64,000 nt of DNA from Brugia malayi (lineage: Eukaryota > Nematoda > Chromadorea > Rhabditida > Onchocercidae). Under the pieces are notes generated by a model. It was not told where the DNA came from. It made no database searches and was given only the letters and a program-made list of their open reading frames with translations. Both the position numbers and the translations under genes were made by a program. Where the stretch lies: positions 14,044,687 to 14,108,686 of the forward strand of contig NW_025062475.1 of NCBI RefSeq assembly GCF_000002995.4, read 5' to 3'. Shown piece after piece: positions 25,560 through 37,151 of this stretch; positions within the stretch are counted from its first letter, which is position 1, and each line of letters opens with the position of its first letter.

Positions 25560-25708
25560 CGTGGTGGTAGAAGAAGTGGTGCTTTAAAGCAAGAATCATC
25601 AAAAATTTCTTTGCTTGTATTTGATGATATTGTCGTCGCATTAGTGGTATTATTTGTCGCATTTGTCTCCTCCTCAACACATATCGATGTTTGGTCCTTC
25701 TCCTTCAT
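25560..25708 (-). CDS. gene 1 exon 1 (probable start codon), Asn/Thr-rich N-terminus
   Basis: Minus-strand exon of 49 codons plus two bases. The proposed start ATG is at 25708-25706 with G at -3. An in-frame TAA lies 27 bases upstream, and no AG dinucleotide falls between that stop and the ATG, so a normal acceptor could only fall just inside, at ATGAAG|GAG. I therefore prefer a first coding exon. The product begins MKEKDQTSICVEEE, runs through an Asn/Thr tract (about residues 16-31) and ends with FKAPLLLPP. The donor is CG|GTAAAA. The split codon CG+G completes as Arg at the next exon, which is good evidence the frame is real. The opposite strand is also open here (25611-25859) but reads into intron-like sequence with no splice support, so I treat it as a shadow. 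Function unknown. Confidence 0.7.
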
Positions 25709-25860
25709 ACCATTTATTGCATCAAAATTTTTTTATCAATTTTTCAATTATTTGATTTTTTTCACCCAAAACATTCAAATAAATCACCAAAAAAAAAAAA
25801 ACAAAACAAAACAAAAACAAATTATTGCAATTATTTGTTATAGAGTTATAAGTAAATAAA

Positions 25861-26160
25861 TAGTATTCGTAGTAGTAGTAGCAGTAATATTTCCTGTTAT
25901 TGTTATTGTAGTAGTTAACAGTAGTAGCAGTAGCAAATTAAGAATAATATTTCTTGTTGTTGTTGTTGTTGTTGTTTACAACAGTATGCTAATATTGTTG
26001 TTGCTGCTATTTATTTTGATAATTTGCCGTCGTAATAATAGTCGTATCAGTAGTAGTAGCAATAAGAGCAGCAGCAGTGATAATGATAATAATAGTAATA
26101 ATTAGTGGTAGTTGTTGTAGTAATAGTAATAATTGTAATAATAATTTATAATAATTGGAA
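25861..26160 (+). repeat. GTA/GTT trinucleotide-rich region upstream of gene 1
   Basis: Degenerate GTAGTA, TGTTGT and AATAAT triplets on the plus strand (TAC/ACA/CAG-type on the minus strand). Lies 150-450 bases upstream of the proposed start of gene 1 and could belong to its 5' UTR or promoter. Confidence 0.8.
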
Positions 26161-28513
26161 GAATAAATTAATTGAAGCAATAATAGAGATAGTAGTAATA
26201 TCTTTGTGTGAACGATATTAACACACTAATTAATATTAATATGCTTCAATATTGATATTTACAGATGTAAAAATCTGAAAATTAAAAAAAAAAATTTTTT
26301 TTTTTTGTTTCCTTTAATCAAATATATTCACATATTTACGTATGAAAAAAAAAAAAAAAAAAAAAAAACAAACTGATAAATTAAATTTAAAACATAACAA
26401 TACATTTAATTATATTTAACAGAAAAAAAAAAAGGAAGGAGAGAGAGGGAGAGAGAGAGAAGAGAAAAAGAAAAAATTTTTAATATAAAGTTAATTAATA
26501 CGATTTTAATTAACAGTTTAAATTAAAGCAACAATAAATTTGCACGCTATCGCATTGTCACCGCTTAATCGATAAAATAATAGTAGCAAAAACAAAGAGA
26601 AAAAAAAGCTCTAAGCGAAAGGTTAAAGGTCAAAAAGGACAAACATTATGAAACAAATCATCACAGTAGTAAATTAGTTTAAGAAATCAAACAAAATCTT
26701 TTGTAAATTTTTTCATTCATTTACAAATATAAATTACTAATGTATGTATCATAGTAATATAACAGATTATATTACTTAAAAAAGAAAAAATAAATAAATA
26801 AAAATATTAATAATAAGGATGATAAATGATAATGATAATTTGTAATAAACTGAATGCTAATCATATTAGAAAGTATTCAAGAAAAATAAAATTTTCAAAT
26901 GTTTGAAATTTTAGAAGTAACAACACCAAAGTTAATTAATTAATTAATTAGTATTCTAAGCTTTTCTCCATAATCTATCATAATGCATTATTAAAAATAA
27001 AAATTATCATATATAATTTATCATATAATAACAAAATTATCATATATAATTTAACTTAATATTAAATTAAAAATTCATATAAATATACATATTACTAATT
27101 TTAGAATTTATAAAACATTTGAACGAATAATTTATCAAAATTAGCGATTAAATTTTAAATACAAACAAAACAATACTGTTTGTTATCGTTATATACTTAT
27201 TGTGATAACTCTAATTATTTAACCTGATTAATTAAAAAATTAAAAAAAGAAAATTGAATGTATTAGAATAAAATAAAAAGGAGAGAGAGAGAGAGTGGGA
27301 GGAAGGGAAAGAAAAGAGTAAAAAGGGAGAGAGAGAGAGAGAAAAAAAAGAAGAGAGGAATTTATAGTTGAGAATATATTCATCCGATTCAAATAAAATG
27401 AATAAATTTCGCTGAATTAATTTAAAAAAAAAAAACCAATTATTACTACTATTTATGCATTACAAAAATGTTTTTCTTTTTTTTTTTTTTTGAATGATTT
27501 CCTTTTTTCAATAAGAACATTTTTAATCGAAAAATTTTCGTAGTTTCAATAAATTTCAACAATTTCATCGAATTTTTAAATTGTTGACAACAGAAAAGTA
27601 GCTAAAGAGAGAGAGAGAGAGAGAAAGAGAAAAAAAAAGACTAAACTAAATATTATTTAATAGTTCTCTATCTATCTACCTGCCCTGCCTGTCCTTCTTT
27701 TCATTTTATTACGATGACATTTTTAACAATTTCAAATCTTTTCCTATGCATTAAATTTAGCATTCCCATATTTTCCACATTTCTTTCTTTCTTTTTCCAT
27801 TTTTAATTTCACATTTAAATCAAATAAAATATTCGAAGAGAGAGAGAGAGAGGGAGAGAAAGGAAGAGAAAGAGAGAGAGAGAAAATGTAAGAGCAAAAG
27901 AATACGATGAAAAGGAAGAAATGCAAAACAAGAAGAGAGATTTAATTGAAAATAACAAATTTCATTTAAAATTTAAGATTTTTTAAATTAGAAATGAAAA
28001 CAATAATTTGTATATGCAAATAAGACAGACGTTGAGAATATTATAATTTATCGTACAATTAAGTAATATTCATAAATTATGTAATGCTTAATTATATAGT
28101 ACAAAATTATACGAATGCTTTAATAAATATCATAAAGGAAATGCATTTTGTTTAATTATTATACAAAATTTCATTCAAACAATTTAAATTATTATAATTA
28201 AACAAAATTAAACGATAAATTAAATTAAATTAAATAATATTTCAAACAAAAAAGCAAAAAAAAAGAAAAAATTCATAATTTTATTACAAAATATATATTA
28301 ATTTAAAACAGGAAACATTTGTAATTTATTAAAGAAAAAAAAAAAAAAAGAAAAAGAAAGAAATATCATAAAATAATAATGAATAAGTCATTAAAGATTT
28401 AATAATAAATTATACTAATGCTAATATAATATAATCGTAATCGTACTTTAATGCATAATTGTTGCAGATATTTAATCAATTCATCAATCAATCAAACTAA
28501 CTAGACTTTCTGT

Positions 28514-28645
28514 CTAACTGACTAACTAAACAGCTTAGTTTAAATAGCAGTAGCTAAGTTAAATAGACCAATGGAAAAGATTGAATTATTCGATGAGAGA
28601 AGAGACCACAGACGGATGCTTAATATAGTTTAGTTGGTTAGTTAA
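28514..28645 (+). repeat. 18-base inverted repeat flanking a 20-codon open frame
   Basis: Left arm CTAACTGACTAACTAAAC (28514-28531) matches the reverse complement of the right arm GTTTAGTTGGTTAGTTAA (28628-28645) at 15 of 18 positions. Between them lies a small plus-strand frame, 28571-28633, reading MEKIELFDERRDHRRMLNIV and TAG. No evidence of expression. Confidence 0.5.
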
Positions 28646-28769
28646 CTCGTATCATACATTTATACATATCAAAACTAAACACACTAGGCAGCTAGCTTAT
28701 TTGTTAGCTAAGTTCAAACTTTGAGCTTTCATCCATAATGCCGTTCTCTTATCATTGCACTAAAACACA

Positions 28770-28960
28770 TCATCTCGTCTCGTTATTATTACTATTATCA
28801 TTGTTATTATTACCATCATTATTACTATTACTATTATTGTCATTAATATTATTATTCTATTATTATTTATTTATTTACTATTATTATTATTACTATTATT
28901 GTCATTATTGTAACTATTATTATCATTTACTATTAATATTCATTTACTTATTATTATTAC

Positions 28961-29008
<48 letters not shown>
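28770..29008 (+). repeat. ATT/ATC trinucleotide array
   Basis: Imperfect TTA/TCA units, becoming pure ATT at about 28958-29002. Produces a spurious Leu-rich frame on the plus strand. Confidence 0.9.
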
Positions 29009-30502
29009 TACTATCGTCATACCACTGCCATTTTCTGATATGTCCTCTAACAATTATAAAATGATAGCGATAGCAACTACTACTACTACTACTATCGCTA
29101 TCATTCTTATCACTTCACTATCATAATTTCATCACAATTTATCGCCAAAGAAGTGGAACTCATAAACAATGAATTGTTTTTTCATTTTTTTTTTTTTTTT
29201 TGACTTATAAACGAAAAGTATAATCTAACAGAAAAAAAAAGTAATATAATTATAACATTAGTGTTATTTCATTTTCAATATTCTATCAAAAAAAAAAGAA
29301 AAAACGAATTAAAATCAATGAAAATAATATGTTAATTGAATTTGAATAAATAAGTAAATCAATAAAATGTGGAAAATTTTTGTTAATAAATAAAATACTA
29401 TATTATAGTATGAAATGATAAGAAAAATAAAATAAATGATTAGAAAATTTGGCATGATTAATTCAAGAATGCATCAATATTATATTAATCAAATGAGTGT
29501 GATAAATCTTATCATTTTTTTCTTTCTTTCACTATTATCACTTTGATAACAAATTATTGGACAACAAAAAAAGAAAGAAAAAAAACTCAATCTTTTCCAA
29601 TAAATTTATTACATATGAAAAAAAGAAAGAAGACAAATATGAAATATTATTGCTATGAATTGATAATATCTAAAAGAGAGAGGGAGAGAGAGAGGGAGGA
29701 AGAGAAGAAAAAAAAAATAAAAATAGTCGATTTGAAAAATGAAATGAAATATGTAAAAGTATATATATTACATTTATAAAATATTGAAATTGCATAAGAT
29801 TCAAATAAAATTAAATCAAAAAAAAAAATTGAATACTATTTAACATTTCTTCTGCTGAACCTAACTCCTCCGCCCTGCCCTCATCTTAAAATATTTACAA
29901 GTTTTTTTCTTTTTCTTTTTCAATCGAAATGATTAATATCATTGCATCAAATATACATAAATATATATATATATTCCTATATCCAAGCATTACATTATTA
30001 TTTGTAAATCAATTCAAAATGATAAAAAAAAAAGAAATTTTTTTTTTCCAAATTTGATTTATTTTCTTTTTTCTTTTTCTATAATAAAAGAATTATGTAA
30101 TAAGAGAAATTTAAATTAGAAATTATAATGTAAAAAGAAAAAGAAAGAAAGAAAAAAAAAAATGAAAACAGAGAAAAGTCGATAAATAAACGAGAATTAT
30201 TGAAAAATTAAATTTTAAAAAATCTAATAATTATATGACAAATACATGAAATATGATTTAACATGCTAAAATATACTTCGATCAATCAATTAATCAATCA
30301 ATCAATCAATCGATTAATCAATCAATCAATTAATAAATCCATATTTTAATATTACAATAAAATTAGATAAATCGATATGACCGTGAAAAAAGAGCTACGA
30401 ATTATATGAAAAATTTGATAGCGAACGTTTATTTCTATGCCATTTATTTGTTTAACAATAAAACATTACGTATTTTAATCGAAAAAAAAAAGAAAAGAAT
30501 AA

Positions 30503-30541
<39 letters not shown>

Positions 30542-31554
30542 TACATAAACATACACACATACACACACATACATAAACACAGATCTGATCATTCATACCT
30601 TCTGAATCAAATTAATATTCAGAATTACTCTCAAACATTTAGCAAATGAACGAAAGGTAAGATAATTAGGAAAAGAACAACATTTAGAATCATTCATTTA
30701 CAAATTTTATATTAATATTTTATTCATATTTTTAAAATTTCTCTTCTTTTTTTTTTTAACCCAAAAAAAAAAAAAAATTTTCTCGAGAAAAAAAAAAAAA
30801 AAAAAAAAAGAATGAATTCTAGTTTATAGTTGTTAAAAAATAATTTCATCGAATATATCATAATTTTTTCTTTCTTTCTACTTTCTTCTTCTCATTTCTA
30901 TTTTCATTTCACCTATTATTATTATAGTGAAAATGAACGAAAAAAAAAAAAAAAAAAAAATAAAACATATCGTCTAGAAAAAGAAATTATGAGAAGAAGA
31001 AAAAAACCAGAATTTTCATCGAAAAAAAAAAAGTGCAAATATTTTCAAATATGCATTTAAGAAAAGTTTACACTTCAAATTCCATTTTTTTTTTATGCTA
31101 TAAAATAATGAACAAAAAAAAAAAAAGAAGAGAAGAAAAGTTCAGCAAAAATTGAATACATTAAAATGTTATATGATCAAATGTATTTAATAATTTTAAT
31201 TAATTAATTATTCAATTAATTCATAATATTTTGTTTTGCATGAAGTTATACTAGATAAAATTATCATATTTATCTCTTACAATTAAAAAATAAATTGCTA
31301 CAATACATTAAAAAAAAATCAAAATCAAAAATGAAAAATAAAATACAAAATAAATGAAAAATATAATAATAATAATTTTTTTTTTAGCAAATTTATCAAT
31401 AAAAGCTTTCTTCTTTCAATGCATCAATGCATAAAATTTGATAAATTATATTCATTATTTGCTTATAATCTACTGCAATTAAATTATCGATTAAATATAA
31501 TTAAATTTGATCTAATAAATCAGAAAAAAAAAAGAAAAGAAAAAAGAAAAATTT

Positions 31555-31760
31555 CACCACTAGCAGCAATTAGTTCACAGCCCAACCTCCTCTCTTCTCC
31601 CTCCTATCATCTATCTATCTATTTCCTGCCATTGCCGCCATCGCTACTGCCATTACCGCTATCATTGTCGCCGCCGTCATCGCGCTATTGGCTTCTCTCT
31701 GAACCGTTCAATCATGTGAAAAGCATAAAAATGAGCACAGCTGAAGAGTTTACGAAGAAT
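31555..31760. other. GC-rich patch with GCCATT/GCCATC hexamer-like repeats
   Basis: Mixed sequence with a core TGCCATTGCCGCCATCGCTA and onward to GCCGTCATCGCGC, rich in CpG and in an ATx-GCx triplet pattern. One plus frame reads Ala/Ile-rich and hydrophobic to a TGA; another is open through AAAATGAGCACAGCTGAAGA (MSTAEEFTKN) up to a GTATGT donor-like site that begins a TATG microsatellite. No gene is called. Confidence 0.45.
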
Positions 31761-31945
31761 ATGTATGTATGTATGTATATGTCTGTCTCATGTGTGTGCG
31801 TGCGTGTATGTGTACGTGTGTGTGTGTGTGTGTGTGTGTGTTTAATGCATCAATGTGATTCGTATACTGATATTTTTGTTTTTGTGCGTATATACATGCG
31901 TGCGTGTACGTATACGTGTGTATATGTATGCCAGTGCATGTGTGT
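31760..31945 (+). repeat. TATG/TG microsatellite region
   Basis: Two TG-rich blocks (31760-31841 and 31886-31945) around a short unique stretch, with TACGTATACGTG palindromic pieces. Confidence 0.85.
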
Positions 31946-33068
31946 ATGTAATGGTAATATATTGAATGTATCATTTCTATATATAATATCATTTTAGAAA
32001 AAAAAGTTACTGATTTGATTCACAATTTGTGGACATTTTCAGGACGAATTGCTGATATAAGTGAATGAGTATGTGTGTGTGTATGTGTATGTATGTGTAT
32101 GTGTATGTATGTATGTATGTATGTATGTGTGTGTATGTGATGTTATCAGAAATCGCTCAACAATGAAAATAAATTTAAACAAACAAAAACTGATATTATT
32201 TACATATATATATGTATATAAATGTGTAAAAAGAAATTAGCCAACACTAACAAACATTTGCAAAAAGAAAAAATAGAAAATGAAATAACAAAAATGAAAA
32301 GAAACAGTTAGAAAAATTATCTAAGAAATTGAAATATTATTGCAGTAAATAAAAATTGAAAATATTATTGCAAAAATTCTTTTCATTTTGTTTTTTAAAT
32401 TTCAAATTTGTTATTTTATTTCTAACTAGAATAATTATCTAAAAAATGGTTAACTAGAAAAATGAATTTGTTGTATAATTTTTTTTTATTCTTTCCATAG
32501 CAAAATTTTTTATAATTTACTTAAATTTATCTTCAAAAAAAAAAAAAAAAAAAAAACACTAAAATGTTTATTTCAAATAATAATTGTCTAAAAGAAATAT
32601 GTTGTTAAAAGAAAAAAAAACGGAATCGAAATTTTGCAAATTCAGGAAAATGAACAAAACAGTATTTTGAAAAAACAAAAAGAAAAAATAAACAAAATAG
32701 CTGAAATTAATCAATTGTGACAGGTGAACAAAAATAATTTTAGACTAAAACAAACAAAAAAAAAAAGAAAAGAAAACCGGAAAAAAAAAATTTCGGAAAT
32801 ATTTCAGAAAAAAAAAAAAAACAAAAAGGTAATGTTTAATTGATTTGTCGGAATTATTTTTAACCAATCATTTCAAATTTACTTTTTTCCTTCTATTATT
32901 TCATCTTTATTTATTATTTCTCATCTTTATTCTTTATTTCATGGCTACTTAATTTACTAACTGTTACAAATTTTTGAAACAAATATTGCAAAGCTTTTAC
33001 AATTTATTAGGAATTTAAAAAAATTAAATTTCAAATTTTCAAGGCAAACAAGTATAATCCGTTAGACT

Positions 33069-33070
<2 letters not shown>

Positions 33071-33111
<41 letters not shown>

Positions 33112-33122
33112 TCTCTCTCTCT
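33071..33122 (+). repeat. CT microsatellite
   Basis: CT run of about 25 units with one CC interruption. Confidence 0.95.
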
Positions 33123-33540
33123 ATTAGAGAAGAAAAAAAGGTTTAGTTTAGTTTTCATTTGAAATGATAAAAAAGTGTCTTATTTCTAATAGATCAATGA
33201 TTAAAGAATCATCCAATGGAATATAATGAAGGAACGGAAAAAGAAAAAAATGCGCAGCCATTCGAAAAACAAATATATAATCCGAAAAAAAAAACTTTTC
33301 ATCCTAATTTTTCCCTCTCTCTCTCCGTCTCTCTCCCTCTCTCTCTCTTTCTTTCTTCTTTCCTACACACACATACATAACATACACGTACAGACACAAA
33401 CACATACACGTACATACATACACATACAAGAATCGCCTCTACGCAGAAAACGCCAACCTACATACGTACAAACCAGCCAAATGTAAATATTAATTTTATT
33501 CTTTCACTCCAACAAATTATAATATTATTCTCTGCAACTT

Positions 33541-33630
33541 ATGTGATAAAATTACGTGACAAACGTAGAAATTACGTGATGAACGTGGAAATTATGTGAT
33601 GCACGTAGAAATTATATGATAAAGGTAGGA
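33541..33630 (+). repeat. 20-base tandem repeat with ACGTGA core, 4 units
   Basis: Units start at 33551, 33571, 33591 and 33611, preceded by a partial unit: ATTACGTGACAAACGTAGAA, ATTACGTGATGAACGTGGAA, ATTATGTGATGCACGTAGAA and ATTATATGATAAAGGTAGGA. Divergence increases to the right. Confidence 0.9.
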
Positions 33631-34098
33631 CAAATTATGCATTTTTCTGTCATAAAAGAGAAAAGGATAAGGAATAAATTTAAATTAAATGTTTCATTTT
33701 TCTTTCAGCAAAAAAAAAAAAATAAAAATATAATAGCTTAGCTGAATGAATGAAATAAAAATAAATAAATAAAAGAAATAAACAAAACAAACAAAAATTC
33801 ACTCATTTTCATATATCGATTAGCTATCAGTAATATATGTGCGTGCGTGTACATGTCCACGTGTATATGCGTGTGTGTGCGTGTGTATGTGTGAGTGTGT
33901 GTGGCGTGTATGTGTGTATGTGAGATGAATGATAGCATAGAATTGTTGCCATTAATATATATGTATATGTACTTTAAAATGATCAAATATCATGATGAAT
34001 TCCTTCTTTCTTTCTCTCTTACATCTCATAAATGAATTTCTGTTGCAATATTTAGAAAGATGGGAACCACCCACCAATTCATTTCATTTCAATCAATT

Positions 34099-34200
34099 CA
34101 ATTCCCTCCAATTCCGTTCAATTCCTTCCAATTCCATTCATTCATTCATTCATTCATTCATTCATTCATTCATTCATTCATTCATCCAATCATTCAACCA
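34099..34200 (+). repeat. 10-base repeat running into an ATTC array
   Basis: Four 10-base units (CAATTCCCTC, CAATTCCGTT, CAATTCCTTC, CAATTCCATT) followed by about 15 CATT/ATTC units. Confidence 0.9.
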
Positions 34201-35158
34201 CTCACTGATTTGCTATTCAACTGGATCACATTGATAACAGTTATCAGTACAGTAATCAATATACGATAATACATTTATCACTGATAATGCTTTTATCACT
34301 CTCATTCACTCATCTCATCAATATTCCTTAACAATGAATGCAAAATAAAGAGAAAAAGAAAAGAGGAAAAAGATAAGGAAGAGAAAGAGATGAATGAATG
34401 ACAATGAATATATATATATATATCTTACATCATTCAACATCTGTTACAATAACTAAAAGCAATTATCGTAAACTTTTTTTTTTTGAGTGAAAAACAGAGA
34501 GAGAGGGACAAAGAGAGAGAGAGAGAGAGAGAGAGAAGGAGGGAGAGAGATGAAAATAAGTAACAAAAAGAGAAATAGAAATAGTTATATTAATGAGAAA
34601 TAATTAAGATCAATAATGATAATCATAATAATCGATAATTTTGCAGGTTTTAAAAAAGTTACCGTAGCTAAAATGATAAAAGAAAGAAAAAATTTTTGCA
34701 AGAAACAAAGCAAACGACAAAAAAAGAAAAGAAAGAAAGAAAGAGGGAGAGAGAGAGAAAGAAAGAAAGAAAGAGGGAGAGAGAGAATATTATTTACATA
34801 TTATACATAATTCAATAACGTCGTATTATTCTACAAATGAAACAAACAATTATTACTATTATCAATTATTATCACTAGCTAGTGATAATCGTTATCAGTG
34901 ATAAATATTAATTAGAGAAATATAATGAAGCAAAATGATTTGTTATTTTATGTAACAAATTATGTCAATACAATGAGAAAATATATATTATAATAAATAA
35001 AAATATGAAATAAACAAAGTTTAATAAATCATTTCACACTTTATTTCATTTCTTTACATTAATTGATAATTTTGTTTTTTTTTTTTTTTTTCTTTTGAAA
35101 TGAATGAAATATTTTTTAACAAATTCAATGAAATGCTCAAATAATGTGAAGAAATTGC

Positions 35159-35191
<33 letters not shown>

Positions 35192-36644
35192 TAAAAAGTT
35201 ATGAAATGAAAAAAAAAAAAGTACATAAATTTATATTTCAAAAAAAAAAAATTTTTAAATTTGAAGTCATAATTTAATATATGCTAGCTATATCATATCG
35301 TTAAATGAAGAAATCATTGCTTTTATAGGATTTAATATAAAAAAGAAAAGAAAGGATGTCGATATTTAGATACAATTAAATAAAGAAAAATGGATAAAGA
35401 TAAGACAAAAATTTAAAAAAAAAAAAAAAGAAAAAATTAAATAAAATTGAGTGAAAAATTGAATGGAGCAAAATGACAGAAGTGTAAATTACATTTAAAA
35501 AAAAAAAACAAATTCTTCTACTTAATTACAACTTACATTATTAATTTACTATAATTTATTTATATATTTTATCAAAATTTCACAAAAAAAAAATTATTTT
35601 TTTTTTTTTGAAATTTATACATAAATTAATTTCAATAAACAAATGAAATTTAAAAAGAAAAAAGAAAGAAAGAAAGAGAATTAAATAATTTTAAATGAAA
35701 ATATTTTATAAACATAATTTTGAGCAGCAAAATAAATTTGTAATAATATATAAATTACTAATTTAACTAATATATTATTATTATTAAGTATTTGTAACGT
35801 TTATTTCATTCCTTTCATTTTACATTTTACAACAGTGCCATCTTTCATTCCGTCCTAAAAACCGGATCATATTTATATGTAAATAAATTCTCTGCTACGA
35901 TACAAAATGATCTAATTAATTAAAGAGAAGAGGGAGAGAGAGAGAGAGAGAAGAGAGGGGACAGAGAGAGAGAGGAGAGAGAGATAGATATGATGATGTA
36001 TCATTTGAAATAGTTTCCATGTATATATTGCTTATCGTTTTATATCTGATAAGCAAATATAAACAACAAATATTATTTCAGACATAAGCGTTTTTTTTAA
36101 ATATTGATTCTATTAATTAATTATTTCACTCATTTATATTTTATATTATTAATGAATATTTAATTAGAGAAAAATTCAGCAAATGAATAACCAATAATTA
36201 ATATTTAATTAAAGAAAAAATAAGTAAAATGAATGGTTAACTTTATTAACTATCAAATATGAAATAATTTCATGCTTTAATTTCCTAATTTAATCAATGT
36301 AATAGTTTATTTGTACTAAATTAGAATTGATTTATGCTTAAATTGAATTTAAAAAATAAATTAAAATTTGTAAATAACAAGTTTTTAAACTTTAATCCTA
36401 AATCAAATATAATTATTTGATGTGAAAAATTACTTCTCTATATTATTTCCATTATTATTATTATTTATTTGTTTTTCTTTTCTTTTTTTTTTTTTGATTT
36501 TTATTACCATCAAACAATTATTAACATTGCGCCATTTGCGTCTAATTCAGCAAAATTTATAAAAGAAATGTAAGGTGAAAAGAAAAAAAAAAAAAAGAAT
36601 TATATTATTTGATTCAAATACAAATTTTATTTATTTTTATATAA

Positions 36645-36753
36645 ATAAAAGTAAAGTTATTAAGTATCATTTAATTAATAAAAGTAAAGTTAAGAATCAT
36701 TTAATTAATAAAAGTAAAGTTATTAAGTATCATTTAATTAATAAAAGTAAAGT
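36645..36753 (+). repeat. 30-33 base tandem repeat
   Basis: About 3.3 units built from ATAAAAGTAAAGTTA followed by TTAAGTATCATTTAATTA; the second unit is three bases shorter, so the frame through the array is kept (reads INKSKVIKYHL repeatedly), but there is no sign it is coding. Confidence 0.85.
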
Positions 36754-37120
36754 AATGATTCTCACTTAATTACCATTAACGGAGATAATAATTAATTGAT
36801 TAATTAACACATTAACTCTTCATCCTTTGTTTCTATCATTTTTGTTTATCTGTCTCTTTCCAAACATCAATTAGCAATTAGGAAATGATATTTGTTAGCA
36901 AAAAAAAAAAAAAAAGAAAAAGTAAAAAGAAAAAGAAAAGGAGAAAAAAAGATATCGATGGAATTTTTATCCTTCTTCCATCTTTTTTCTCTCTCTCTTT
37001 TTCTTTTTCTTTCCTATCATTTCTTCCTTTCTTTTTTTTTTCCTCCCCATTTAGTTGATGAAAATAATTTTAATGTGAATTTGAAAAATTAATTACGAAA
37101 CATGGGTAAGGAGGTAAGGA

Positions 37121-37151
<31 letters not shown>

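Larger units (their letters stand above)
1523..25708 (-). other. gene 1 span: predicted charged nuclear protein, 5 exons found, 3' end missing
   Basis: Gene-level entry joining the five exons listed separately. Each junction was tested by reading phase. Exon 1 ends after two bases of a codon (CG) and exon 2 supplies the third (G). Exons 2, 3 and 4 all end on codon boundaries and exon 5 begins on one. The joined frame is about 361 codons with no stop. Intron sizes are 3610, 3282, 1009 and 15200 bases. The product has no hydrophobic stretch; it is an Asn/Thr/Ser-rich, then strongly basic and charged-helix protein, so I infer nuclear or chromatin/RNA association. I do not recognise the family. 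Exons may be missing in the 15 kb intron, and the 3' part lies left of 1523. Confidence 0.7.

Noticed and set aside
25611..25859. Plus-strand 82-codon frame, partly hydrophobic
   Set aside because: Antisense of gene 1 exon 1; its second half reads A-rich noncoding DNA and it has no splice or start support.
28738..29064. Leu/Tyr-rich plus-strand frame of 108 codons
   Set aside because: Mostly the ATT/ATC array; only the first 17 codons are unique.
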